Assembly: GCF_001540865.1 (NCBI RefSeq)
Contig: NC_033640.1
Coordinates: 7,255,543-7,319,542, forward strand
Direction of reading: 5' to 3'
Source: Ananas comosus
Lineage: Eukaryota; Streptophyta; Magnoliopsida; Poales; Bromeliaceae
DNA: 64,000 nt
Shown: positions 12,601 through 23,925 of the stretch, piece after piece
Layout of the letters: the number at the start of each line of letters is the position of its first letter
How positions within the stretch are numbered: the stretch's first letter is position 1
Position numbers and translations under genes: made by a program
The notes under the pieces: generated by a model
What the model saw: the letters and a program-made list of their open reading frames with translations, nothing else
Databases searched by the model: none
What the model was told of the DNA's origin: nothing

Positions 12601-15600
12601 AGCTGTAAGTTAATAGAAACCTATTTATCTAACCTTCTGCAAGTAACTGTTGACTGACCACCTCATCTTCGTTTTTTCGTCTACAGTTAATGGAGATGAA
12701 TGGGAAAATGATATGTGGAAAGCCACTATATGTTGCGCTTGCACAGCGCAAGGAAGATAGAAAAGCGAGGTTGCAGGTAATTTGGTAAATAAGCACTGAA
12801 ATTAAGTAGGGCAGCTGTTAAAAACTGCTATTTATAGCACTTCATAGCAATAAGCATTATGTATTTGATTAGTAATTGTTAGTCCTTTTTGTATTGGCAT
12901 ACAGTTAGTGTCTAGATTTTAGTACATGTGATGTACTGGTTTCTTTATGTTTCTAATAATTGTTTCTTTATGTTATCCAATAATTCTCTCTTTGCATTAC
13001 ATAAAGATATTAGTCATCTTTTTCCATCTTTCTTCAAGCAGTGCTGCATAGTGATTTCTTCTTCTTGCTTGCAACTCTTGGGAGTGGTATTTTATATAAC
13101 AAACTTGACTACAAATAATTTCCAAATAGTAATATTTAGGTAATGAAAGTCTTCTTAAAGTATAGAAACATTACCCAAAGTTTGTCATTTTGGTGCCTAC
13201 TACTATGTTTGGTTACTTGAATACTTGAGGCATGTTCATATTGTGTAACTACTGCTTGGGATACTCATTGTATAATTCACATGTAACAGAGCTTGGATTA
13301 TATATTTCATTTTTTACGATTATGATAGAATGAATTCGCATGGATACTTTTAGGATATCTCTTGGGTATTTTTAAAGAGCTGGTTGCAATATTCATTAAT
13401 TATGTGTCTTTTAAAAGCTAATCTGAATTTAAGACATTTTTTTATGGATATCTTTTCTGTTGTTGAGTTATTTAGTGAGGCTTCCTTGGTTTTATACTAT
13501 CATAGGATGCAGCAACAATTTCTGAGTTGAATATTCCACGAGAACCAAGAATTTTTTCATATCCATATGTATTTCTAGATCTATTTCTATTTGTGATAAT
13601 TATATTTAAAATATGCTTCTATATTTATACATAAATTTAAATATGTAAAAACCAAGGTTGTAAATAGTGGATAGCGGGTAGATAGTGTTTGGCATGTCTC
13701 ATAATTGAAAGCAGATAGCTGGTGCTACAAACCCATAGCAAGTTTCACAACAAACTACTTAATGTCTATATTCCTTATAGAAAATATACATGGTTTTGGA
13801 GTAGGGCTACTATACTCTTATAAGTATAAACTCTTCTGTACTCATAAATTTTCGGCCGTTGGATGAAGGGATGTGTGGTTAGGATGATAGTGGTCCCCTA
13901 GGGTTGAGTGGGTGGTTGGTTGAATAGTATGATCGAACGGGTGAAAATGGTCAAAGAGGAAGATCTAACGGCCGAAAACTTATGAGTATAAAGGGGTCTA
14001 TACTTATAAGAGTTCAATAGCCGGACTCATGATTTTGAAGGGAGAAAAACAACTAGCCCTTACCTTTTTCTAGCATTGTAAGTTTATACATATTTAGTCA
14101 TCGTATGGAAGAATAACTTCAGAATATTATGATTTAGCAAACCAAAAGGACAAAAAAACTATTAAATCTATAGTCCATTTACAGATTTTTGATGATTTAT
14201 TTTCCTTCGAAACCTTTATCCAATTAGAGATTTAACTCGTTTGGCCTATAGTGCCTACTTCTACCCCTCTTCATAGCGCCCGCGTTAGTAGGTCCAATGC
14301 TGCTGAAGCGGACGCTATGAAGCCACTCCGCTAAATCTTGCTTTTAATGTTATAGCATAGCTGTATGTCACAGACTTAAGCAGAATTGCTCGTCTAGACC
14401 GTGCGGTGCTCGCCTTCCTTCGTGAAGTGAGCAAGCCTTCCATTTTACTTGCTAACTCAGGACCTACTCGCCCTAAGACTAAGTATAAGAGAGAGAGAGA
14501 GAGTTTGAGGAATGTTGTATATTGATAGAAGTTGAGAGTACAACTGATTTCCTAATGAGAGTGGGTAGAGGCCATGTCCTTATATAGGCCACTCGCTACC
14601 CAGGCTACAAATGAAAAGGCGCTAAGTGGCGCATAACTACCAGGCAAAAGAGGGATGCTACGAGCTCCCAAGAGACTATATTTATTGCCCACCTAGAAAC
14701 TCTAAGGGACTCTTGAGTCTTGACCCTTCGGCATTAGCACCATCAGTCTTGAGATCCACGTAGAAGCTTTTAGAATGCCCCAGCAAAACCTCCAACAGAA
14801 CGCTCCTTTGGAGATTGGGCCACTGTCAAGGAGAAGTCAACAGAAAACATTTTGTCTGTGACAGGTAGCACAGTAATTCTGCTGTAGCAACCTCTATAGT
14901 GGGTGTAGCCGCTATTTAGAATACCGGTAAAACGTATAGAACTTACCTGAGCTATGGACCATTTTGAGTCGGCTACCTGACCTTTCAAAATTTTGATTTT
15001 AACTACCCAACCTTTTAATTTGTTTCATTTGAGTCAGTCAAGAAACTTTGGCTTCAAAATTTGAATCCATTGTTTATCTTTATAGATAAAGTTAGCATAC
15101 ATCATGCAATTCTCACAATTATAAATTCATTGAAGTAATTAACTTAAATTTTGAAGTTAAAGTATCATTGACTGAATCAAATCAAACAAATTAAATGGTT
15201 GGGTAGTAAAACCAAAATTTTGAAAGGTCAGGTAGCTGACTCAAAATGGTCCATAGTTCAGGTAACTTAATGTGCATTTTTACCATTTAAATATTTGTTG
15301 TGTGCTTATCAAGGTTCAAAGTGCCGCCCTATATGGCACAGGCCAACACGCATGGGGGCACGGTACAAGGGGGTATTGCAGGACCCCCCGTGCTACGATA
15401 CCCACTTCGGTATCACGGCATAGTGCTTTGCTGATATTTTTTTTTAAAGTTTTTTTTTTTCTTTCTTTTGGTGGGCTTGTGTCCTCTTCCCTTGCCATGC
15501 TGATAAAATAAAAAATGCTAAATTTTTATGGGTAGATTTAATAATTTTCTTTAAATGTTTAATAAATATTTTTAAAAGATTCAAAATGAAAAGGAGTTAT

Positions 15601-18600
15601 CGAACCAATTGCTATCCTATTCTCGTTAATCTAATTATCATGCTATCCCTTATCGAATCAGTATAGATCAATCTTGCAAGTGTTCATTAAAATTTTGAGA
15701 AAAATGATTCTCTAATTTTGTATTTTATAATTTTTTTACATTCCAAGAAAAGAAAGATAAAATCAAAAATATTTTAAAAGTTGATAAATTCTCACAATTC
15801 TTCTCTAAATTTTGAAAAAAAATTATTTTCTTCAAACTTTTAATAAATTTTTTTAAAATAATAAAAAAAAGGAATTATCGGTGTAATTGCGGTCCTATTC
15901 TTGTTGCTCTAGTTATCATATGATCCCTTGTCGAATCAATATATGGGTCTTGCAAGTTTTCAATTGAGGAAAAAATATAATTTTCTGTAATTTTATTTAT
16001 TAATTGGTGACTGTAGTAAGCTATACATAACCAATATTTATAATTTTTATACTAAATATTTTAAAATAATATTATAAGAGCTTATTGGGACAAAAAAAAG
16101 TAAAATAAGCCTGTGCGAAAGCGTGTTACTAGGAGGTCATGCGTATCCATCTGCATACAAGCGTACAACGTGTCGGTACGGAGGCGTGCGTGTGCCGTAC
16201 TGTGCCAGGCAACAATCGGCGCACTCCGGTGGCACGACACTTTAATCCTTGGTGCTTATCATATTTGTAAATGTTTGTTGCATCAATTATCCATGTTGCT
16301 TCTTGTTTTTAGTTTTAGGATTAATCAATCCGCCTATTGATTGAAATCCTTCTTATCAGACTTGTTGCACCCTTCATGTTGGTGTTTCTATTTGTTATGA
16401 AAATGTGTGAGTCTGCAGTATAAGCTTATGATTTTAAATGTTTTGGTCTTTCTTTAGTTATTTCACTATGAATAAAAATGTGTTTGGTGTTGCCATTTAT
16501 AGCTTTTAATGCTGTTTCACCTGCTTTTTCTCCGGGCTCTGTTGCTTTTGCTTATAGACAATTATAGCTTTTTCTTGCTGATAATCTGTTCTTCTATCTC
16601 CAGGCACAATTTTTACAGATGCGCCCTGTAGCAATGGCACCTGCTGTTGCTCCTCGTGTACCGATGTATCCTCCTGGTGCTCCAGGTCTTGGACAGCAAC
16701 TATTTTATGGTCAAGCTCCACCAACTCTCATTCCTCCTCAGGTAGCTAATGCCATATTTGCAGATCAGTGTTCACTATTAATTCGTTTCAATTAAATCTT
16801 GTCTCAACCTCTTTGTATGGAAGGGATGATTGTGTTGTCAAAAGTGTTTTGTATCTAGCTATTCACATCTTGTGTTAGCAAGGTCCACAATTTTCTGAGT
16901 TTTCTGTACTAGCTATGAATTTATTAACCATAATATATTAAATTTATAATACAATAGAAATTGAACACAACGCAAGTATTTGATAAAACAGTACAAAATC
17001 TTTACTTACATTTGATAATAGTAAATTATTTCTAAGGTCATCGAAATTGGTAAATGCATCATGAATATGAGGACAGCTGGATAAATAAATGAAAAATTTC
17101 TTCTGGTATTGCTTTCATTTACAATCTTTTATTTTCGCATACTATAAAGATTGTTACAAATTCCCCTGGTGATACCTTGATAGATTCGTCAGTAAATAAA
17201 ATTTGTACAACTGAAACTTGTTATCTGTATAGTGGTTCTTATATATCATGAAAGCAAGCTGTTACAGGCTTCTGCTCGGGAATGTGATTTCAACTTTTTT
17301 CCACTGTTCTGAACCTGAAAAAAATCGTCGCACATGCCAATAGAATTGTAATAATCTGTCATGAACTTATGAACTAGCGTTGAAGTATAATTGTCTGTGT
17401 CGTATTCTCGAAGATCTCCAATCGCTTTAATTCTCATATAAAAGTTAAAAGTTTCTTCTGTCTATGTAATTTTCCTTATTTCCTCTTGGAAGATCTGGTA
17501 ATCAGCTAGTGTATCCATTGAATTTTATATGTTAATCATATTAGTTAATGAGCTCTAGAAGATACTTCTGAAATGACAAGCTTAGTAAATTAGTTAGCTA
17601 CAGATCAAACCATTTAGCTGTTAGTATGCAACCACTTGTGTAAGAAAGGACTTTGTCTAGAGGAAGTAGTAATCATATGTGTAAGAAACGACTTTGTCAC
17701 TCTGAGAGAAAGCAACATTTTTTTTTTTAATCTCATAATTTGTATATTACATCATCGTGAGATTATATCTCAACTGCTTGAGTAGTGTTGTAATCCAACC
17801 TTCTGCAGCGCTTACTTTCTTAATTACTTCATTTCACATTTGCATTTGAACACGGTGCTGTTGGCGAGTAAATTGAATATTAATGAAGTGATATGTCTTT
17901 TCTGTTCTAGCCTGGATTTGGCTTCCAGCAACAACTTGTCCGTGGAATGAGGCCTGGGGGTGGTCCTATGCCGAATTTCTTTGTGCCAATGGTCCAACAA
18001 GGTCAGCAAGTTCAACGGCCGGGTGGTCGACGTGCTGGAGCCGGACCTGTGCAACAAACTCAGCAACCTATGCCTCCTATCCAACAACAGGTCTGTTACT
18101 ATCATCCGCAATTCGTCTGAGATTTTTCTTTATAGCAGTGATATTATTTAAATTTTAATATATGAATGATGCATTTTGAAATGATTTTAAGTGGGTGGAA
18201 CTGATCGCATTGATGGGTTGCTTTGTTGCTCATTTGGTTGATTCTAGTCAATTTAGAATCAATTTAGTAGCTTTATTGCGGAAACGTGGCTTTTCATAGA
18301 TGTGGCTATCTGTAAGTGTTGTGATCTAACAGGTTAGGCAATTTAGACCTCTAAAGTATTATCATGTATTTCGTGCTTGTTGGTCAGGATATGTAGTTCC
18401 TCTATAGTAAGCAATTTTATTGATTCAATCATGGTTTCCATGTTTCTATCAGTTTATTCTGAAAGAACATGAACTGAACTGTGTTAACCAGCCATATGTG
18501 TAAACTTCTCGCCATCGCTGCATCATCCTTCTTTTTCCTTGAGCTTTTGATAAAGCAACATTCTTCATCTGCTTTATGATTTTGAAAGCTCCAGTTGCAC

Positions 18601-20282
18601 AGTGGTGTAGCATGCTACAAATAATATACTTGTATGCATTTATAGTTTGTTTTGTCAAAGCTTAGAGGGCTACCTGAGGTCCTCCCTTTGCTGTGTGTTT
18701 GGAGTATTATGCAATGAAAATGTAATTGGTCTTGGCTTTTCTCTGTAGCAGATGCTTCCAAGGGGCGGACGTGTCTTCCGCTATCCTCCCGGTGGACGCA
18801 ACATGCCTGAAGTTCCTCCTATGCCCGGTGTCCCTGGAGCGATGCTTTCTCCGTACGACATGGGTGGCTTCCCAGTTCGTGATGCTGCCATTCCCCAACC
18901 TATCCCTATTGGGGCTTTGGCTTCCGCCCTTGCAAATGCCTCTCCTGATCAGCAGCGCACGGTCTGCTCTCTTTTCCAATATCTGCACCCTTTTTGTCTA
19001 ATAACACTTAAATGTGCTGCCTGAACCACCGTACCTGTGCGCATGTAGAAACACACGTATGCACGCACAATAGCATGTTCCTTTTGGACTCTTCCTTCTG
19101 TTGGCATTTTCTCTTTTACAGTTATGTAACCAAAAGGTGGGTTATTTATTTTCACCTTTAGCCATTAATAATTGGGGATATCAACTGGTTGTATTTGGGG
19201 AAGTTTTCAAAAACCCGAACCCAACTATTGAACCTCACAACCGAACATGAACCTGAGCCTGTCGGGTTTTGAAAATCCATAACCAAAACCGAACCTGACA
19301 GAAAAATCGAAATCCGAAACTGAACCCGAAAATCAGAAGCAAAAAGCTGGACTTGAAAGCAATCATTTCTGTTTACCAAATTTCTGTTTGGATTTGCGTT
19401 TAGGTTCAGGTTTGCGTTCGGGTTCGGGTTCGGGTTCAGTGATCGGGTATGGATAAAACCATATCCGAACCTGAATCCATTGGGTTTTTATTTTTTATAC
19501 CAATAATCGAAATCATACCTGTGGCCCGTTTGGATTCGGATTCAGGTAAAATTTCAGGTATCCCTATTGATACCTGTTTAGCGTTGGTTAAATCCGGCCC
19601 GATTGGCTTCGGGTTCAGGTAAAATTTCAGGTATCCCTATTCATTGACAACCCTACTAATAATAACACAAACATACTGCACGTGATGAGGGTCAGATAAC
19701 TTTAGAGCCTGTTTTGGGGAGCAGGGAGCTTTAGCATCTTGAGTTGGGGACTGCAAGAGAAATCTGAGCAGGTCAGCTTGTTTGTAGGATAATTGAATCC
19801 AACTCGTGATGTTTTGGATAGAATGGGATTGGATTAAGAAAAACCCTTCCCTTTCCATCTGCTCCACCCGTATGCATCATTCTAAGTCGCTAAACCATCC
19901 CCTGTCATCGCACTCCTGTTTTATCTTCTTCAATCCAATCCTTTTTCCCGAACGGCGCCTTGTATTCTTGAAATCATGTTTGACAATTTGTGCTGGTTTT
20001 CAAAATACTGATCTTTCATCATTGTTCCCCCATTAGATGCTTGGAGAAAGCCTTTATCCACTTGTTGAGCAGCTGGAACGCGACCATGCAGCCAAAGTGA
20101 CAGGAATGCTGCTGGAGATGGACCAGACAGAGGTACTGCACTTGCTGGAGTCGCCGGAAGCTCTGAAGTTGAAAGTAGCAGAAGCCATGGAGGTTCTGAG
20201 GAGCGTTGCGCAGCAGCAGCAGCCAAATGCACCTGCGGATCAATTGGCTGCTCTCTCTCTCAATGACGGCATTATCTCTTGA
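6378..20282 (+). CDS. PAB: Cytoplasmic poly(A)-binding protein, nine exons (676 aa)
   Basis: The protein binds mRNA poly(A) tails in the cytoplasm and links them to translation initiation and mRNA stability. Exons: 6378-6687, 11525-11643, 11760-12416, 12527-12604, 12687-12776, 16604-16741, 17911-18090, 18749-18961, 20037-20282. All introns are GT-AG and the joined frame is open for 2031 nt. Layout: Gly/Ala-rich N-terminus (residues 20-46); RRM1 (RNP2 LYVGDL 52-57, RNP1 [10 protein letters not shown] 89-98); RRM2 (IFIKNL 140-145, SKGYGFVQF 177-185); RRM3 (VYVKNL 231-236, SKCFGFVNF 268-276); RRM4 (LYLKNL 334-339, SKGSGFVAF 371-379); a Pro/Gln/Met-rich linker; MLLE domain 598-655 with KVTGMLLE at 615-622. 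Length and layout match plant class II PABPs such as Arabidopsis PAB2/4/8. Odd points: Cys270 replaces the usual RNP1 glycine in RRM3, exon 8 has a tandem acceptor, and introns 1 (4.8 kb) and 5 (3.8 kb) are transposon-filled. Confidence 0.97.
6688..11524 (+). other. PABP intron 1 (4,837 bp)
   Basis: A long AT-rich intron within RRM1 (gtgagt...acag). It contains a complete hAT-type element (9004-10119). No other coding sequence was recognised. First introns in plants often enhance expression, but nothing specific is visible here. Confidence 0.9.
9004..10119. mobile_element. Non-autonomous hAT element in PABP intron 1
   Basis: The element starts CAAGGTTTTAAGTGCCG and ends CGGCACTTTAAACCTTG (inverted repeats). 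It is flanked by a perfect 8-bp duplication GTTTAATC (8996-9003 and 10120-10127), the hAT signature. Both subterminal regions are packed with GTGCCG/CGGCAC words, as expected for transposase-binding repeats. The 1,116-bp interior is T-rich and has no transposase. It is related to 15310-16251. Confidence 0.88.
11525..11643 (+). CDS. PAB: PABP exon 2: end of RRM1 and start of RRM2
   Basis: It completes codon 104 and codes through residue 143, including [17 protein letters not shown] (the RRM1-RRM2 linker) and the first residues of RNP2 of RRM2. Acceptor acag|CTGCG, donor AAG|gtattt. Confidence 0.95.
11760..12416 (+). CDS. PAB: PABP exon 3: RRM2, RRM3, start of RRM4
   Basis: This 657-nt exon codes residues 144-362. 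It carries RNP1 of RRM2, all of RRM3 (with KCFGFVNF instead of KGFGFVNF) and the RNP2 of RRM4. Acceptor ctcag|AAC, donor TGCAAG|gtgttt, both in phase 0. Confidence 0.96.
12527..12604 (+). CDS. PAB: PABP exon 4: RRM4 RNP1
   Basis: 26 codons (363-388) with SKGSGFVAF at 371-379. Acceptor tttcag|GTTATG, donor GCT|gtaagt, phase 0. Confidence 0.95.
12687..12776 (+). CDS. PAB: PABP exon 5: end of RRM4
   Basis: 30 codons (389-418), including [19 protein letters not shown], the conserved end of RRM4. Acceptor ctacag|TTAATG, donor CAG|gtaatt. Confidence 0.95.
13799..14028. mobile_element. Short Mutator-like MITE with 9-bp target duplication
   Basis: The ends GAGTAGGGCTACTATACTC and the inverse of GAGTCCGGCTATTGAACTC are inverted repeats. 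The flanks are ATGGTTTTG (13790-13798) and ATGATTTTG (14029-14037), a 9-bp duplication with one mismatch, as made by Mutator-like transposases. Each end also folds on itself (cttataagta...tactcataa). The core has ggccgttgga and catatc-type words shared with 35364-35607 and 46432-46660. Confidence 0.82.
14350..14790 (-). mobile_element. LTR-like retrotransposon fragment
   Basis: On the minus strand there is a TATATAAGG promoter-like word near 14580-14590, followed by leader-like DNA with a (GA)n tract at 14488-14505. The composition differs from the surrounding intron. No second copy lies in the window, so the call is tentative. Confidence 0.3.
14926..15284. mobile_element. Foldback MITE with about 120-bp inverted repeats
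   Basis: The left arm ggtaaaacgtatagaacttacctga...ggaccattttgagtc... is the reverse complement of the right arm ...gactcaaaatggtcc...ggtaac...tttttacc. The arms cover about 120 bp each, leaving a short unpaired centre. A related, partly decayed copy is at 21300-21590. The target duplication is not clear. Confidence 0.8.
15310..16251. mobile_element. Second non-autonomous hAT element, in PABP intron 5
   Basis: It starts CAAGGTTCAAAGTGCCG and ends GACACTTTAATCCTTG. It is flanked by a perfect 8-bp duplication GTGCTTAT (15302-15309 and 16252-16259). The termini, subterminal GTGCC words and the inner block with aggaggtcatg near the right end match the element at 9004-10119; this copy is shorter (942 bp) and diverged in the middle. 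Confidence 0.88.
16604..16741 (+). CDS. PAB: PABP exon 6: start of proline-rich linker
   Basis: 46 codons (419-464): [13 protein letters not shown] followed by Pro/Gly/Gln-rich sequence, the typical segment after RRM4. Acceptor ctccag|GCACAA, donor CAG|gtagct. Confidence 0.95.
17911..18090 (+). CDS. PAB: PABP exon 7: Gly/Gln/Pro linker
   Basis: 60 codons (465-524) rich in Gly, Pro and Gln ([20 protein letters not shown]), the low-complexity linker that mediates PABP self-association in the family. Acceptor ttctag|CCTGGA, donor CAACAG|gtctgt. Confidence 0.93.
18749..18961 (+). CDS. PAB: PABP exon 8: end of linker, tandem NAGNAG acceptor
   Basis: 71 codons (525-595) ending in [12 protein letters not shown] just before the MLLE domain. 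The acceptor reads tgTAGCAG|ATG, so splicing can begin at 18749 (adds a glutamine codon) or 18752 (omits it); both keep frame. Donor ACG|gtctgc. Confidence 0.93.
19173..19655. mobile_element. hAT-like MITE in PABP intron 8
   Basis: The ends TGGGGATATCAAC and GTTGTCAATGAATAGGG (as inverse) resemble TAGGGNTGTCAA hAT ends. The flanks TTAATAAT (19165-19172) and CTAATAAT (19656-19663) match at 7 of 8 bases. The interior is made of CCGAACC and GGGTTCGGG words in opposite orientation in the two halves. Confidence 0.7.
20037..20282 (+). CDS. PAB: PABP exon 9: MLLE domain and stop
   Basis: 81 residues (596-676) then TGA. It contains the MLLE (PABC) domain with [19 protein letters not shown], which binds PAM2 peptides of partner proteins. 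Acceptor cattag|ATGCTT. Confidence 0.96.
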   Translation: MLGESLYPLVEQLERDHAAKVTGMLLEMDQTEVLHLLESPEALKLKVAEAMEVLRSVAQQQQPNAPADQLAALSLNDGIIS

Positions 20283-20950
20283 GTCTTATGCATGATTACT
20301 TAAAAAGAGTTCGACTATGGGATTTCGTTTAGTATGAGATTTGGAACAAGTGGTATTCTGGATTATTTTGTTGTTGTTGGTTTTGGACTAGAACTTGCTT
20401 GGGTATTTGGTAGATTGTGGAGTCAGTTTAGGTTTTTATTGTCAGCTATCCTATGCGTTATTTAGGTGGTGTTATTGGATTCTGTGGTTTTATTTAACTA
20501 TATTTTGCGACGACTATGTGCCTCTTATCTTACGTTTGCTCTATATCTTGGGAACTTAGTTTTTCTTTTGGTGAATACTTATCCGTAGGCAACTCCGACT
20601 CCGACCACCGTAGCCGGTTGCAGACTTTTTGGATCATCTAAAGCAGCAAAGTAGGTATGATTGGAGTGTTGATCTTGGGAAGGAATTATGAATCCTTAAG
20701 TTTGTGCACCTTTGGGTTATTGTAGGAGTCTTCTGGGCTTGAGCCTGAGATGATTTGAATCATCAGTCAATGAAATCTTTTGCACCGCACCCTGACCAAT
20801 TCAAAGTCGGGTTTGATCATTGAAACTTTTGATAAATCTATCCTACTTTCCAATCACGCCGCAGAATGCTTTTCATATTATGTGATAGTTTGATGCGGGA
20901 AATTTAGGCAGCTCAGATTTCCATTACAGGCTCTTTATCTGAGGATGGTG
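20283..20950 (+). other. PABP 3' UTR and downstream flank
   Basis: T/G-rich DNA with ttgttgttgttgg near 20370 that could serve as a far-upstream polyadenylation element. I saw no canonical AATAAA in the first 500 bases, which is common in plants. The 3' end cannot be placed. Confidence 0.5.
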
Positions 20951-21240
20951 CGCACCAGAATTTTGGTGATGGCCTGATAAATCGGATTCTACTCCGTTTA
21001 TTATTTTATAAAAGTTTATTATTTTATTATTTTATTTTATATAATAAGAATAATAATAATAATTTGATGATGGGCCGATAAATTAGATTCTACTCTTTTT
21101 ATTATTATTCTTTGCGCACCAGAATTTGATGATGGGCTGATAAATCAGGTTCTACTCTTTTTATTATTTTATATAAGTTTATTATTTTATTATTTTATAT
21201 AATAATAATAAACCAGAATTTAAGTTTATTATTTTATTCA
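20950..21240. repeat. Three imperfect tandem copies around a gatgggctgataaat word
   Basis: The block accagaattt-gatgg-c-tgataaatc-gattctactc followed by ttattatttta repeats occurs near 20953, 21061 and 21119, and a partial copy ends near 21230. Confidence 0.7.
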
Positions 21241-21299
21241 TTCTAAACTTCTATAAAATAACAACATTTGGACAATATTTAAAAGTATTAGAGGCACTC

Positions 21300-21590
21300 T
21301 GAGAAGCTATTTTTCCGTAAAAAGTTATTTGATTTGAGTCGGTCAATAATATTTTAACTTATAAAATTCGAATGATTCATTTATTTAGTTAACATACTTC
21401 ATACCATTCTTATAACTATAAAATTATTAAAACAAATAATTAACTTAAATTTTGATGTCAAAATATTGCTACCTCACTCAAGTCAAACAAATTAAAAAGC
21501 TGGATAGTAAAATCGAAATTTTCGGTAGGTTGAATCGTCGATTCAAAATGGTACACAGTTTAGATAACTTCTGTACGTTTTTACCACAAG
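21300..21590. mobile_element. Decayed copy of the foldback MITE
   Basis: The right half matches the right arm of 14926-15284 (caaattaaa-agctgg-tagtaaaa...caaaatggtac-acagttta-ataactt). The left arm has been largely lost. Confidence 0.6.
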
Positions 21591-21599
21591 GAATTCTGT

Positions 21600-23735
21600 A
21601 ATATTTGCTTAAAGAGAGGGCTAGAATATCTGCTCACAAGAGCGCAAAATTTGTGCATATATCTTTTCACATAGAGAAATGGTAAGAATGGCATAATTTT
21701 TTGAAGGTGTGGTCCTTAAAACCAAGGAAGATGCCAATTTTACCTTGGGTCCCATTCCAACCCAAAAACAATCTTGCAGAGCAAACTGTCCTCATTGCAG
21801 CTTAATACTATAGCTGTCATGACACAGGGTGGTAGTCAAATAATTGGCAGGGAAATAAAAGGGGCCCCTTCTTAATTGTTATTTCTGTTATACTAAAATA
21901 TCGACTTAGAAATAGTTTTAACATCTCGACTTAATTTAGAAATTAACCCAGCAATTAATGAGAAACATTAACTCTGTCACATCTAAAGCTGTTATCTAAT
22001 TCCATCTCGTGACAAAAGCTGGGCAACTACTAAGCTTATCACTAGATGCTTATCATTCTCGATCTATCAGATTCTGAGCAATGCTTAGACAATAGTGTAC
22101 GCACCAACCACTTTAATAGGTGGTGGGATCCAAAAACCAATGAGGACCAAGAAGGCATCTTTCACTAAACAAATTAATGTGTTATTTATGTGCATGGATG
22201 AATTGGTAAATATTTTTTAAGCGGATTTGATTCCATGTAATCTGATGGAAATATTTGTTTTTTCAACCTAGCTTCAAAGTGTTGGCTATTTATTATTGGC
22301 TAAAGTAGGTACAACTTTCTGTCCCGTAATAATAGGTTCACGAGACTAATAAGTTGAGTGGGGCTACATCCACAATAGATTTAATGGCAAGAGATTCAAT
22401 AATAGATCCAACTTTTGGATGGGTCGTTGAGTCTGGTTGGAATCCGTGAACGTCGTGGCTGAACCTTTAAGTGCGATGAGTGTACCCTTTCTATCAGTAT
22501 GTATTTTTCGAATAGTTGGTTAGCGCTTACGTTCCACGCAAAGTACTTTAATAGCATCAATTATTTTACAAAAGAGTATTTCTACCGCTACTCTCAAAGA
22601 TATCTAAAGTACTGCTATTATGCTGACATGGTTGTGTAAAATACGTTAAATTGACTTCTTACTTACAGTATTGGCTAACACATTAGTGGGTATAGGAGGT
22701 AACTGAGAATAGCCGAAGTGCATCTCACTTTCATACATAGAACACTACTGTAGGTTCCTCCAAATTTTGCCCCTGTAATATAAAGATGATCAAAGCGGAA
22801 TAACATGATCTAACAAATGAAAATGATCTAAAAAGTGAGTTTTGGTGCCATTAAGTTTTCGACCATTAGATTAAGATTTGTGTGGTTAAGATAACAGTAG
22901 TATTTTAGGACTTAGTGAGTGATTGGTAGAATAGCATAATCTAAGAAGTGAAACTGATCAAAATGTTAGATCAAATGATGGAAAACTTAAGAGCACCAAA
23001 TGCTTGTCACGATTAGAAGCTCTCATATATTTATAACTTGAGGACCCGTTGGTGTGAACACCTTTGTTAGTGGATGCACAAGCGAGGGTCCAAACCCCCA
23101 ACTCTCTGAAGCCACCTAAGATAACAATCAACTGCAATATACAGTGCTTATTGCCTTATATGTAGGGGATTGTACAAGTACATCTCACACATCACACCTC
23201 CAAAAATCCATAGAGAGGCCTTAAAATAAAAATGCAATTTATTAGATGTGTTTTACGATATTCAAGAGTCTTACATATGAAAAATAATAAATTTAGACAC
23301 CAGTTCTTCGCAAATAAAATAGTCGCTCATCCTCAATTGTTTATTATCGAGAGCACTCAATGTGTTTCAATAATATATTAGCAAATCGTGTGATTGTTTG
23401 TACACGATCGACCATTTAAATAATCGACTACGCATTTATCAAACTAGTTTACGGTGAAGATCATAATATTTTTCCTACTATACAGATTTATCAATACATC
23501 AACAGTAGTTCACATAAAGGAAGTATTGCTAAGGGGGCCCAAAGTAACTAGTTTGATGCAAAATCTTGCTTTTGGCTTTCCTTGGATGCTAAAGATGTGG
23601 ATGAAACTTAAAGCAAGTACTCCCAGTACTTCTCTTTCTTCTGTGCCAGCTTAAGAACCGGAGCATTTATTAGCCTACCAGCAGTGGCACATAGAAATAA
23701 GAGTCGTGCGCATGGATGGATGGATGGAGAAAGTC
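21600..23735. other. Intergenic, no gene seen
   Basis: No convincing coding sequence on either strand. A degenerate member of the short MITE family is visible at about 22780-23020 (gatctaa-aaatgaaaatgat, then gaccattagatta, then ggaaaacttaagagcacc). Confidence 0.6.
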
Positions 23736-23739
23736 TACA

Positions 23740-23925
23740 GCACCATATTTGCACCATATCATCAGTAACAAGTCATTCATATTTTTCTTTCTGAGAAAAA
23801 AGTATAATAAAAAATATTTTTTTATTAACTATGATGGGACGGACGAATATAAGAGGAATAATTCGGTTGGTTGGAAACGCCGCTACGTCAGCAATATAAC
23901 CGGAGCATTCTAGAATTTTCCTGAT
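23740..23925. repeat. Dispersed repeat shared with 62590-62760
   Basis: Both copies run through catcaataaca..atcatatttttct, an A/T tract, atgatgggac, ggttggttgg or gattggtttg, then gcattctagaatttt. Similarity is clear but diverged. The class is unknown. Confidence 0.7.

Larger units (their letters stand above)
12777..16603 (+). other. PABP intron 5 (3,827 bp)
   Basis: This AT-rich intron holds a Mutator-like MITE (13799-14028), an LTR-like fragment (14350-14790), a foldback MITE (14926-15284) and a second hAT element (15310-16251). Confidence 0.9.
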
